From contig MGDB01000140.1 in assembly GCA_001790645.1 (NCBI GenBank), positions 4,725-27,402 of the forward strand: 22,678 nt of DNA, written 5' to 3'. This document shows, one piece after another, positions 1 through 6,197 of the stretch. Position 1 is the stretch's first letter, and each line of letters begins with the position of its first letter. Position numbers and translations under genes: made by a program. The notes beneath the pieces are model-generated. The model saw nothing but the letters and a program-made list of their open reading frames with translations. It did not search any database and had not been told where the DNA came from. This stretch comes from Candidatus Schekmanbacteria bacterium GWA2_38_11 (GTDB lineage Bacteria; Schekmanbacteria; GWA2-38-11).

Positions 1-98
1 AGACTGTACCAGCGCCAGCTCCAACACCTGAAACAACTCCGGCACCACAAACAACACCTGCACCTGCTCCGGTACCCGAATCAACACCGGCAAAATAA
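1..98 (+). CDS. C-terminal tail of a truncated gene, Pro/Ala/Thr-rich
   Basis: An open frame enters from the left edge (first full codon at 3-5) and stops at TAA 96-98. The visible 31 residues are almost entirely Pro, Ala and Thr with a few Glu, Gln and Val, ending P-A-K. Such low-complexity tails are typical of linkers or C-terminal extensions of envelope or secreted proteins, but the domain that would name the protein lies outside the window. A strong terminator begins 14 bases after the stop, which supports this being a genuine gene end. Function unknown. Confidence 0.6.
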   Translation, partial: TVPAPAPTPETTPAPQTTPAPAPVPESTPAK

Positions 99-111
99 CT
101 ATAGCAATTTT

Positions 112-147
112 AATAGGGGCAGACATAAAGTCTGCCCCTATTTTTTT
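112..147 (+). terminator. Rho-independent terminator
   Basis: The stem is a perfect 13-bp inverted repeat (112-124 paired with 130-142) with a five-base loop, ATAAA. The descending arm runs into seven consecutive T (141-147). It lies directly after the stop at 98 and should end that transcript. The G+C-rich core GGGGCAGAC/GTCTGCCCC is flanked by TA and is one version of the GTAGGG/CCCTAC palindrome family found elsewhere in the window. Confidence 0.85.
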
Positions 148-265
148 ACTATTCGCCACGCGAAGGCTAAAGCCTGCGGCTACCAATTTGGAATTTGATG
201 ATCGGGATTTGGAATTATTTCCAGACAGTCTCATGTCTAAGGTCTAATGTCTCAAGTCTTTTCAT

Positions 266-349
266 TGCCGAAGGGGGGAGTCGAACCCCCACACCCTTGC
301 GGGCACTAAACCCTGAATCTAGCGCGTCTGCCAATTCCGCCACTTCGGC
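266..349 (-). tRNA. tRNA-Leu (anticodon CAG)
   Basis: On the minus strand the acceptor arm GCCGAAG (349-343) pairs with CTTCGGC (273-267) and is followed by discriminator A at 266. The D-arm reads TGGCGGAATTGGCAGACGC. The anticodon stem is CTAGA/TTTAG around the seven-base loop TTCAGGG, so the anticodon is CAG, reading CUG leucine codons. A long variable arm (GTGCCCGCAAGGGTGT) marks it as class II, as expected for Leu. The T-arm has the canonical GGTTCGACTCC core. The 3' CCA is not encoded (the genomic bases after the discriminator are A then T), so it must be added enzymatically. About 84 nt, no intron. Confidence 0.95.
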
Positions 350-358
350 CTGTAGGCT

Positions 359-391
359 GATTACACAGATTAAGTTGTGATTACAGAGATT
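359..391. repeat. GATTACAnAGATT direct repeat, two copies
   Basis: GATTACACAGATT (359-371) is followed at once by a second copy, GATTACAGAGATT (379-391), in the same orientation. The same word recurs at 2002-2014, there followed by an inverted copy. It lies in intergenic DNA just upstream of the tRNA on the minus strand. Nothing suggests a coding or mobile function. Confidence 0.6.
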
Positions 392-851
392 AGATTTTAC
401 TATGAAAAAATCTATGTGATCTTTCTGAAATCTGCATAATCAAATGCTCTCAATTCTATTCTCAGGACATTTATCTTATCAGCTAAAAAAGAATTATCAA
501 GTGAAATATTCCTAAATGGTGTGGCTTTTAATACAGTCTTGGTTTACCACCGGATTTTGAAAGGTCTCAGTTGCGATCAATATCTTCCCCCTTTGCTTGC
601 CTGCCTGCAGGCAGGGAAAAGTAAAGTGGAAAGAAAGCATTTGTCAAAGAGAGAAAAAATTGCTGATAACTTAAACCTCATAGCTTATCCCCTTGTAGAA
701 CAAAGTCAGAAAAAAGTAGAACCAGCCAATTTACATTTTGGTAAATATGCTTATGATATAAATCATACTAATAAAAACTGTAAGCTATAAGTTATAAGCT
801 GGAAGAAGGAATTGTCAAAGTTACGAGTAACAAAATTTGACGAAGCTTTGA

Positions 852-874
852 GCAAGGCTAAAGCCTTGCCCTAC
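852..874. repeat. Palindromic intergenic repeat with CCTAC flank (copy 1)
   Basis: The arms GCAAGGCT (852-859) and AGCCTTGC (862-869) are perfect complements around AA, followed by CCTAC. The whole 23-base unit is identical, base for base, to the reverse complement of 4154-4176. It lies about 70 bases upstream of the superoxide dismutase start and could fold in the mRNA leader if the promoter is further upstream. Confidence 0.75.
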
Positions 875-940
875 AATTATACGTTATAGCCAGCAATTGG
901 CACTATTGCTTAAATTAACAACCAAAAAAAGGAGATAAAA

Positions 941-1519
941 ATGCCTTACACGCAAAAAGATTTTAGCAAATTGATAGGAATGCCTGGATTCAGCGAGACT
1001 TTACTGAAGAACCATTTTACTCTGTATCAGGGTTATGTCACAAACACTAACAAAGTCATGGAGATTTTAGGTCAGATGCTAAAAGAAGAAAAGGTTGGAA
1101 CCCCTGAATACGCTGAACTAAAAAGAAGACTGGGATGGGAGTTCAATGGCATGCGGCTTCATGAACTTTATTTTGAAAACCTCGGTGGAAAAGAAGGGAT
1201 TGATAAAGCCGGAAAACTGACAAAGAAAATAGCAGAGGACTTTGGAAGTTATACCGCATGGGAAAAAGACTTCAAGGCTGTTGGCTCAATGCGTGGTATT
1301 GGCTGGGCTGCTATGTACCAGGACAATATAAGCAATAAGCTTATCAATTTCTGGATCAATGAACATGATGCAGGTCACCCGGCAGGCTGCACCCTGATTC
1401 TGATCATGGATGTCTTCGAACACGCATTCATGATAGACTACGGGCTTAAAAGGGCAGACTACATTTCCGCCTTCTTCCAAAACATCAACTGGAGAATAGT
1501 AAGCGAAAGATTAAGGTAG
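941..1519 (+). CDS. sod: Superoxide dismutase (Fe/Mn family)
   Basis: 192 residues, the normal length for the iron/manganese superoxide dismutase family, which converts superoxide to oxygen and hydrogen peroxide. All four metal ligands can be placed: H25 (in NHFTLYQGYVTNTN), H74 (in MRLHELYF), and D157 and H161 (in DVFEHAF). The C-terminal ADYISAFFQNINW block is the family signature. No signal peptide is seen, so it is probably cytoplasmic. The residue four before H74 is Gly, as in Mn enzymes. Where bacterial Mn enzymes carry their active-site Gln there is instead an NEHDAGH segment (H142, H146) resembling archaeal enzymes. The usual Trp of DVWEHA is Phe. Metal choice cannot be decided by eye. 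The start is set by AGGAG at 930-934, six bases before ATG. It stands alone, with no operon partner. Confidence 0.93.
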   Translation: MPYTQKDFSKLIGMPGFSETLLKNHFTLYQGYVTNTNKVMEILGQMLKEEKVGTPEYAELKRRLGWEFNGMRLHELYFENLGGKEGIDKAGKLTKKIAEDFGSYTAWEKDFKAVGSMRGIGWAAMYQDNISNKLINFWINEHDAGHPAGCTLILIMDVFEHAFMIDYGLKRADYISAFFQNINWRIVSERLR

Positions 1520-1587
1520 GAATTTTTTTTGATTGATGAAAATTCTTTTAGTGACGTTAAAGTTTGCTTAAACTGACTACCCCTTTT

Positions 1588-1626
1588 CTTAAACTCTATT
1601 CCTTTTATACAGAAATAGAGTTTAAG
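1588..1626. terminator. Inverted repeat between convergent genes, possible terminator
   Basis: CTTAAACTCTATT (1588-1600) and its perfect complement AATAGAGTTTAAG (1614-1626) form a 13-bp, A+T-rich stem with a 13-base loop. It lies between the 3' ends of the dismutase gene and the minus-strand small gene at 1652-1894. There is no clean T-run on either side (the plus strand continues AGGAGGTATTTTAATTT), so it is at best a weak bidirectional terminator. Confidence 0.45.
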
Positions 1627-1651
1627 AGGAGGTATTTTAATTTAAACAATA

Positions 1652-1894
1652 TCAGTCAAAAGAATCCATTGGCAAAGGATTTACAATCTTTCCGATTGGG
1701 GTGCATTTGGGACATCCGCTTATATCTTTTTTTAATGCACCAAAGGCGTAGTTTCTTGCCCTTTCAACTGTATTGAATGGTCCTGCCCAGTAATCAGTCG
1801 GGGTGCCGGCATGCGGTTTGCATTCTGAACAACTGGTTTCATGGATTACTGCCTTTTTCTTTGGATAATTACAATAAACGAAATACTCAGACAT
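1652..1894 (-). CDS. Small conserved-looking CxxC...CxxC protein, function unknown
   Basis: 80 residues. Two Cys pairs, C22-x2-C25 and C61-x2-C64, together with H18 and H28 suggest a small zinc-ribbon-like fold; the metal is inference. The central segment YWAGPFNTVERARNYA followed by KKD and the second CxxC resembles short uncharacterised bacterial proteins in which an aromatic Gly-Pro-Phe/Tyr turn precedes a helix and a CxxC. I cannot name the family. Translation is well supported: AAGGAGGG lies 9 bases before the ATG at 1894, and a promoter-like TTGACA is found further upstream. The ten residues after C64 look disordered. It is monocistronic and converges on the dismutase gene. No signal peptide or membrane segment. 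Confidence 0.75.
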   Translation of the reverse strand: MSEYFVYCNYPKKKAVIHETSCSECKPHAGTPTDYWAGPFNTVERARNYAFGALKKDISGCPKCTPIGKIVNPLPMDSFD

Positions 1895-1930
1895 GATCCA
1901 ATCCCTCCTTAAAGATGTTAGTTTAATTTA

Positions 1931-1959
1931 TAAATAATTTATATGTAAATTGTTGTCAA
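1931..1959 (-). promoter_or_regulatory. Candidate promoter for the small CxxC protein
   Basis: On the minus strand a perfect -35 TTGACA (1959-1954) is followed after 17 bases by TATTTA (1936-1931), a weak -10. A leader of roughly 30 bases would then precede the ATG at 1894, leaving room for the AAGGAGGG site. The -35 and spacing are good and the -10 is poor. Confidence 0.45.
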
Positions 1960-2001
1960 GGGTATTTTGGAGGTCTCTGAAAAATATATTAGAAAACCTC
2001 T

Positions 2002-2062
2002 GATTACACAGATTTTTATATAAAATTAATCTGTATAATCTTATCTTTAATCGCTGTAATCC
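2002..2062. repeat. Inverted GATTACACAGATT repeat
   Basis: GATTACACAGATT (2002-2014) faces AATCTGTATAATC (2028-2040). The two complement each other at 12 of 13 positions around an A+T-rich loop. A third related copy follows in the inverted orientation, AATCGCTGTAATCC (2049-2062). The first word is identical to 359-371. The tandem-plus-inverted arrangement makes this the most structured copy of the repeat in the window. Confidence 0.55.
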
Positions 2063-2284
2063 TGGAAATAGACTTTTTTAGAAATCTACTGTTAGCTTAT
2101 AGCTAAGTAGAAAATAGAATATTATTTATTATATTTTTTTAATATGTAGGGGCTGTCCAATGTGAGAGAGATCCTGTTCTATAATTATGGTTATTGTTTA
2201 CAAATAAAAATACAAATCCTTTTCCTTCTTAAAATTAATCAAAGGACTGGTAGACTAATAACTTTTGTCTTAGTCTGTTAAGCT

Positions 2285-2401
2285 TTAATTAGAGCTCTCA
2301 TCACTGCTTCCGCTTCCCCCAACCGAGACTATTGCCAACATAAGTAGAAGCAAAAGCCATGCAGCTCCAATAGCTATGAGGATGAATTCGAATGTTACCA
2401 T
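2285..2401 (-). CDS. Possible 38-residue single-pass membrane miniprotein
   Basis: A minus-strand ATG frame (2401-2399) encodes 38 residues and stops at TAA 2287-2285. Residues 4-27 form one continuous hydrophobic stretch with a five-Leu run, after a single acidic residue (E5). The remaining tail, GGSGSSDESSN, is hydrophilic, Gly/Ser-rich and acidic. That layout of one membrane helix plus a short acidic tail is common among genuine bacterial small membrane proteins. A good promoter-like pair lies 116-144 bases upstream. Against it, no clear ribosome binding site precedes the ATG (the nearest is GGGAG about 25 bases away), and a hydrophobic frame of this length can arise by chance. No family recognised. 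Confidence 0.45.
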   Translation of the reverse strand: MVTFEFILIAIGAAWLLLLLMLAIVSVGGSGSSDESSN

Positions 2402-2516
2402 ATTTTTTTGGTTAGAAAAATCGGGTAACTCCCACCCACATTTAAGGTTAATAGTTAGCTATTGAACATTAAACCCCTTTGAGACATTATAACAAGATGT
2501 TGTGTTATTTTGATTA

Positions 2517-2545
2517 AGTCTATACAATATGTATGAATATGTCAA
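2517..2545 (-). promoter_or_regulatory. Candidate promoter upstream of the miniprotein
   Basis: On the minus strand a perfect -35 TTGACA (2545-2540) is separated by exactly 17 bases from TAGACT (2522-2517), which matches the -10 consensus at four of six positions. A second, perfect TATAAT lies further down at 2491-2486 without a good -35. Either would give a transcript reading towards 2401, leaving a leader of about 80-110 bases before the miniprotein ATG. Confidence 0.45.
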
Positions 2546-2723
2546 GAAAAATATCATGGGGGTGTCAAAGCAAATCGTTGATTCCCTAACGAGTCTCTCT
2601 ACTTGCCTGCCTGCGGTAAGCAGGCTACTCGCTATTTAAATAATCTGATCCTAACCAGTCTATTTGAATATTGACATAATGAAAAAATAAGCTAAATTGA
2701 ATAACATATAAAGGTAATTTATC

Positions 2724-3545
2724 ATGAATAGTAACTCTGTCCGAGAATCTGTAATTGCCGGAAGCTGGTATCCTGCTAAAAAAGAAGTATTAGAATCACA
2801 GATTGATAGTTTCCTGGCAAAGGCAAAGAAAGAAGATAACCAGGGCTTAATGGCTCTCATATCTCCTCATGCCGGTTATGTCTATTCCGGTCCTGTAGCT
2901 GCTTTTGCCTATAAACAGATTGAAGGCATGAAATTCAACACGGTAGTTCTCATCGCTCCGAGCCATTACATGGCTATCAAAGGCGCATCTGTCTATAATC
3001 GGGGAGCTTTCAAAACTCCTTTGGGGTTAGTAGAAGTTGATGTGGAATTATCCAATAAATTGATAGATAGTAATCCAAACTTTTATTTTAATGAAGATGC
3101 CCACAGAGAAGAGCATTCCCTTGAAATCCAACTCCCCTTCCTGCAAAGAGTGCTTGGTAATTTTAAAATGGTCCCAATTTTAATGTGGGATAAATCTTTT
3201 AAAAACTGCAAATCCTTAGCAGCAACCATTTCCTCAATAGCAGCCCCTGATACTCTGATCGTGGCAAGTTCTGACCTCTCTCACTACCATTCTCAGGAAA
3301 GAGCAGTTGAACTTGATAAAGGAGTAATTAATGGTATCGAGTCTTTTAACCCTGAGATGCTTTCAAGAAGTTTTGACGGAGGAATTTGCGAGGCTTGCGG
3401 TGCAGGTCCTATAATTACGGCAATGCTTGCATCAAAATCATTGGGGGCGAAAAAAACAAGGATACTAAACTACTCTACATCAGGAGATACATCAGGTGAT
3501 TACTCAAGAGTGGTTGGATATTTAGCAGCAGGAATTTATCTTTAA
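2724..3545 (+). CDS. amrB: AmmeMemoRadiSam system protein B (MEMO1 family)
   Basis: 273 residues, full length for the MEMO1-like family related to extradiol dioxygenases. The family's putative metal-site residues can be placed by motif: H49 in PHAGYVYSG, H81 in APSHY, D184 and H187 in SSDLSHY, and C225 in CEACGAGP, the equivalent of the Cys-Gly-x-x-Pro of human MEMO1. The HSLEIQLPFLQ block (131-141) is also typical. In bacteria and archaea this protein occurs with an AMMECR1-domain protein and a radical SAM enzyme as the AmmeMemoRadiSam set; the biochemical role is not established. Its partner amrA starts 5 bases downstream, so the two are surely co-transcribed, but no radical SAM gene is in the window. 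AAAGG lies 9 bases before the ATG. No signal peptide. Confidence 0.93.
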   Translation: MNSNSVRESVIAGSWYPAKKEVLESQIDSFLAKAKKEDNQGLMALISPHAGYVYSGPVAAFAYKQIEGMKFNTVVLIAPSHYMAIKGASVYNRGAFKTPLGLVEVDVELSNKLIDSNPNFYFNEDAHREEHSLEIQLPFLQRVLGNFKMVPILMWDKSFKNCKSLAATISSIAAPDTLIVASSDLSHYHSQERAVELDKGVINGIESFNPEMLSRSFDGGICEACGAGPIITAMLASKSLGAKKTRILNYSTSGDTSGDYSRVVGYLAAGIYL

Positions 3546-3550
3546 ATCTT

Positions 3551-4141
3551 ATGAATACTCCATCAGACAACAATTCATCAAAGGCATTTAGCTTGTTAAA
3601 AGAAGATGAAAAGAAAATCCTCTTAAAAATTGCAAGAGAAACAATTCAGTCTCATGTCAGCGGTAAGAGACCTCCGTCCTTTGACATTTCTTCACCTGTC
3701 CTTAAAGAAAAAAGAGGGGCTTTTGTAACGATTCATAAAAGAGGAATGTTACGGGGCTGCATTGGATATATTGAAGCGTTTAAGCCTTTATATGAAACTA
3801 TAACCGAGATGGCAATCGCAGCCGCCACACAGGATCCTCGCTTCCCACCTTTATCGCAGGAAGAAATTAAAGATATTGATATAGAAATTTCAGTGCTCAC
3901 TCCCCTTGCTAAAATCAATAACCCTGAAGAAATCGAAGTTGGGAAACATGGAATAGTCGTCAGCAAAGGTTTTTATTCAGGACTTCTCCTTCCGCAAGTC
4001 GCGACTGAATATGGCTGGGACAGGATAACTTTCCTTGAGCATACATGCCAGAAAGCAGGCCTTTCTCAAAACGCATGGAAAGGGGATGTGGAAATTTATA
4101 TATTCTCAGCAGATGTCTTTGGGGAAAAGAAGAGAGGCTGA
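3551..4141 (+). CDS. amrA: AmmeMemoRadiSam system protein A (AMMECR1 domain)
   Basis: 196 residues, the usual size. The hallmark AMMECR1 motif LRGCIG is at 67-72, followed by DPRFPPLS (95-102), the DIEISVLTP strand (110-118) and LLLPQVATEYGWD (145-157). The family is defined by these conserved blocks; a catalytic role around the conserved Cys70 has been suggested but not settled. It follows amrB with a 5-base gap and has no good ribosome binding site of its own, which points to translational coupling. The extreme N-terminus (about 10 Ser/Asn-rich residues) is low complexity, so the true start could be slightly further in. It ends at TGA 4139-4141, directly before a repeat-rich spacer. Confidence 0.93.
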   Translation: MNTPSDNNSSKAFSLLKEDEKKILLKIARETIQSHVSGKRPPSFDISSPVLKEKRGAFVTIHKRGMLRGCIGYIEAFKPLYETITEMAIAAATQDPRFPPLSQEEIKDIDIEISVLTPLAKINNPEEIEVGKHGIVVSKGFYSGLLLPQVATEYGWDRITFLEHTCQKAGLSQNAWKGDVEIYIFSADVFGEKKRG

Positions 4142-4485
4142 ATTCTTTAAGCCGTAGGGCAAGGCTTTAGCCTTGCTTAAAGCCTGACTGCCGACATTGC
4201 GGCTCACAGTCTTGAGTCTTCTTAAATTTTACTTGCGTATTCTTACTTTTGTCTTAGACTCCATTCCCCCTTTGAAAAAGGGGGATCAAGGGGATTTTAA
4301 AAAATTTCTTTACTCCAATTTCCAAATCCCCCCATCCCCCTTTTCTAAAGGGGGGCTTAGCTGTGTCTTCGCTTTACTTACAACTGGGCGAGTCACCGAC
4401 TCGCCCCTACTTGCCTCTTGTCTCTCTACTTTATAATACAGCCTATAGCTGTTTCGAACATTGTAATTTATTTGGGATTTGGAAT
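4142..4485. repeat. Repeat-packed convergent spacer (amrA / aroK)
   Basis: No gene. Elements in order: the palindrome GTAGGG + GCAAGGCT/AGCCTTGC at 4154-4176; CCCCCTTT...AAGGGGG at 4266-4297 with an inverted relative at 4324-4355, so that the two can pair with each other; the perfect 9-bp stem GGGCGAGTC/GACTCGCCC with ACC loop at 4386-4406, followed by CTAC; then a tail to about 4475 (CTACTTTATAATACAGC, AATTTATTTGG) that recurs at 6400-6491. AAATTCCAAATCC-type repeats run into the last codons of aroK. Some of these stems could end transcripts arriving from both sides. Confidence 0.7.
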
Positions 4486-5025
4486 TTATTTTGGATTTTG
4501 AACTTTGGATTTTGACATTTCATACTTCATTATCTCATCCACTACTTCATCTATGATCAATTCTGAGGTATCGATGAAATAGTCAGCTCTATCATAATAC
4601 TTTTTTCTGTACTCAAGAAGGTCTCTGATTTTCTGTAGGGGATCTTTAACTTGAAGCAAAGGCCTGTAGGTATCATTCTTCACCCGCTCATATATCACTT
4701 CAGGCGATGCTTCAAGACATATCAATATTCCATTAGTTTTTAATACTCTGATATTCTCTTCCCTGAGAACAATTCCTCCACCTGCTATAATCACGCAGTT
4801 TTTCTTTTTGGAAACTTCTTTTGCTACCTCTGATTCCAAACCCCTGAAATGTTCTTCTCCGTCTTCAGAAAATATCTTTGGGATAGACTTACCTGCTTTT
4901 TTCTCAATCAGACTGTCCGTATCTACCAATTCTCTCTTCAGCACCCTTGACAGTTTTTTACCAACTACAGATTTACCCGTTCCCATGAAACCAACAAGAA
5001 TTATATTATTTTTTTTTTGTTCCAT
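4486..5025 (-). CDS. aroK: Shikimate kinase
   Basis: 179 residues. Phosphorylates shikimate at the 3-hydroxyl using ATP, the fifth step of chorismate synthesis, in the cytoplasm. All family motifs are present in order: P-loop GFMGTGKS (12-19), shikimate-binding DTD (35-37), ExxFR ending at R61, the Gly-rich loop GGG (82-84), the lid RPLL (121-124), and the adenine-binding region with R140 in EYRKKYYDRADY. The last nine or ten residues (SKSKVQNPK) are encoded by the AAATCCAAAGTTC-type intergenic repeat and look like a tail acquired by read-through into repeat DNA. There is no clear ribosome binding site before the ATG at 5025. aroE lies 305 bases upstream in the same orientation, separated by repeats, so co-transcription is possible but not assured. 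Confidence 0.95.
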   Translation of the reverse strand: MEQKKNNIILVGFMGTGKSVVGKKLSRVLKRELVDTDSLIEKKAGKSIPKIFSEDGEEHFRGLESEVAKEVSKKKNCVIIAGGGIVLREENIRVLKTNGILICLEASPEVIYERVKNDTYRPLLQVKDPLQKIRDLLEYRKKYYDRADYFIDTSELIIDEVVDEIMKYEMSKSKVQNPK

Positions 5026-5330
5026 TGTTTTACTTTTATAATATCTAATTTTGTTGCTGGTGACTTTTTTTAAAATTACCCCTAACCCTCTCCCGCAATG
5101 GGAAAGGGAAATCGTTGATGACCTTTTCCCGTAAGAAGTGGGTTATTCACCGACTCAACCTGCAATCAAATTTCTTGGGTCTAAATCCATACCCTATTCC
5201 CTCCTAATTATTTCCCCTCCCTTGATGGGAGGGGATTAAGGGGAGGGTGACAAAGCTCTATTTCCATTTATGAATTAACGAGTCCAAAGACCCATTTCGA
5301 TAAGCGTAGCATTCTTGTCCCAAAAATTTT
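5026..5330. repeat. Repeat-bearing spacer between aroE and aroK
   Basis: No gene. Two C-rich imperfect palindromes dominate: about 5079-5112 (CCCCTAACCCTCTCCC...GGGAAAGGG) and 5211-5251 (TTTCCCCTCCCTTGATGGGAGGGG followed by AAGGGGAGGG). Repeats of this general CCCTCCC/GGGAGGG type occur between genes in many uncultured bacteria. A short GGTTATTCACCGACTCAACC segment near 5143-5162 resembles a degraded copy of the GGCGAGTC/GACTCGCC palindrome. Confidence 0.55.
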
Positions 5331-6197
5331 TCATCTCTTTGACTTCAACACTTCCTGCAGTGCATTCTTCATCACTTTTACCGGTGCTTTTTTTCCTGTC
5401 CAGATTTCAAAGCTTCGCGCTCCTTGATGGATAAGCATATCCAGACCATTACAGCACCTGCATCCCATTTTCTTTGCAGTCTTCAAAAGCTTTGTTTCAA
5501 ACGGATTATAGATAAGGTCAAAAACAAGAAGGCCTTTTCCTAACCATTCAGGATTTACAAGCAGAGGGTCTTCTTTCTTCATACCAACGGGTGTGGCATT
5601 AATTAAAATGTCAACCTCTCCCAATACCTCTTTAATTTCGTTTTCTTTCATGTTATAGGAATTAATCTCTGCAGACGGAAATACTTTTTTAAGGTCAGAA
5701 ATAAGTTTTGCAACTTTTTCTTTTACTATATCACCAATATAGACTTTTTTAGCACCTTCAAGAATTGATTTTGCGGCTACAGACCTTGCTCCTCCTCCTC
5801 CTCCCAAGAGCATTACTTTCTTCCCTTTGAGAGTTGTCTTTAAGTTTTCCTTCAGGGCAGCAACAAATCCGTAACCATCAGTGTTATAACCGAGCAGTTT
5901 TCCGTTAACTACTGAAATTGTATTAACTGCTCCAACGATCATTGCTTCGTTGGAAACACCGGAGAGATAAGGAACTACGGATTCTTTGTGAGGGATTGTT
6001 ACATTCACACCTGTTATTCCAAGTAACGGAAGGCTCTTTAATGCAGCTTCAAGGCCGGAGGGAGCGACCTCAAAAGGAAGATATACATAATTAAGTTTCT
6101 TCGCCTGAAAAGCAGCGTTTTGGAAGACCGGCGAAAGAGTATGCCTTACCGGATAACCAAACAGGCCAACGATTGTTGTGTTACCATCTATCTTCAT
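5331..6197 (-). CDS. aroE: Shikimate dehydrogenase
   Basis: 288 residues. Reduces 3-dehydroshikimate to shikimate with a nicotinamide cofactor, one step before AroK. The N-terminal substrate domain has GYPVRHTLSP (14-23), VNVTIPHK with catalytic K71, AVNT (90-93) and NTDG with catalytic D107. The Rossmann part has a Gly-rich loop at 132-136 (GGGGGARSVA) and NATPVGM (200-206). The C-terminus has Q258 in MLIHQGARSFEIWTG. The strand after the Gly-rich loop ends in GDIVKEK (D156) instead of the Asn-Arg-Thr that grips the NADP 2'-phosphate in typical AroE, so NAD may be used; this is inference. The ATG at 6197 follows no strong ribosome binding site. The gene is downstream of the repeat-rich 6198-6534 spacer and upstream of aroK. 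Confidence 0.95.
   Translation of the reverse strand: MKIDGNTTIVGLFGYPVRHTLSPVFQNAAFQAKKLNYVYLPFEVAPSGLEAALKSLPLLGITGVNVTIPHKESVVPYLSGVSNEAMIVGAVNTISVVNGKLLGYNTDGYGFVAALKENLKTTLKGKKVMLLGGGGGARSVAAKSILEGAKKVYIGDIVKEKVAKLISDLKKVFPSAEINSYNMKENEIKEVLGEVDILINATPVGMKKEDPLLVNPEWLGKGLLVFDLIYNPFETKLLKTAKKMGCRCCNGLDMLIHQGARSFEIWTGKKAPVKVMKNALQEVLKSKR

Larger units (their letters stand above)
350..940. other. Gene-poor spacer between tRNA-Leu and superoxide dismutase
   Basis: No convincing gene is visible. Contents: GATTACACAGATT-type repeats at 359-391; a palindromic CCTGCCTGCAGGCAGG element at about 598-615; AAGCTATAAGTTATAAGCT at about 782-800; and a GCAAGGCT/AGCCTTGC palindrome followed by CCTAC at 852-874. 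An 89-codon GTG-start frame at 521-790 runs across the palindrome, has no clear ribosome binding site and resembles no family I know, so I do not call it. On the minus strand, frames covering about 412-600 read like eroded protein but are broken by stops. The only solid signal is the AGGAG ribosome binding site at 930-934. Confidence 0.6.
1960..2723. other. Long A+T-rich spacer upstream of amrB
   Basis: About 760 bases with one possible very short gene (2285-2401, minus) and its promoter. Other contents: the inverted GATTACACAGATT repeat at 2002-2062; a CTATAGC-like patch near 2095-2110; a GTAGGGG word at 2147-2153; and a CCTGCCTGCGG...GCAGGC palindrome followed by CTACTCGCTA at about 2607-2634. 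A TTGACA at 2671-2676 has no matching -10 before amrB. No other coding frame of convincing length is visible on either strand. Confidence 0.5.

Noticed and set aside
195..380. 61-codon plus-strand frame over the tRNA
   Set aside because: It reads antisense across the tRNA-Leu gene; a classic false ORF from the tRNA T-arm and variable arm.
521..790. 89-codon GTG-start frame
   Set aside because: No ribosome binding site, crosses a CCTGCCTGCAGGCAGG repeat, resembles no known protein and shows no coding-like composition.
2671..2676. TTGACA as -35 of the amrB promoter
   Set aside because: At 16-18 bases downstream there is no acceptable -10; the nearest TATAAA is 30 bases away.
350..2723. CRISPR array or riboswitch in the long spacers
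   Set aside because: Repeats are few, irregularly spaced and not separated by unique spacers of even length; no recognisable riboswitch core was seen before sod, amrB or the transporters.
4197..4436. 79-codon frame with PPLKKGDQGDF and PPSPFSKGG
   Set aside because: Translation of the C/G-tract palindromes at 4266-4355; this repeat yields similar false proteins in many genomes.
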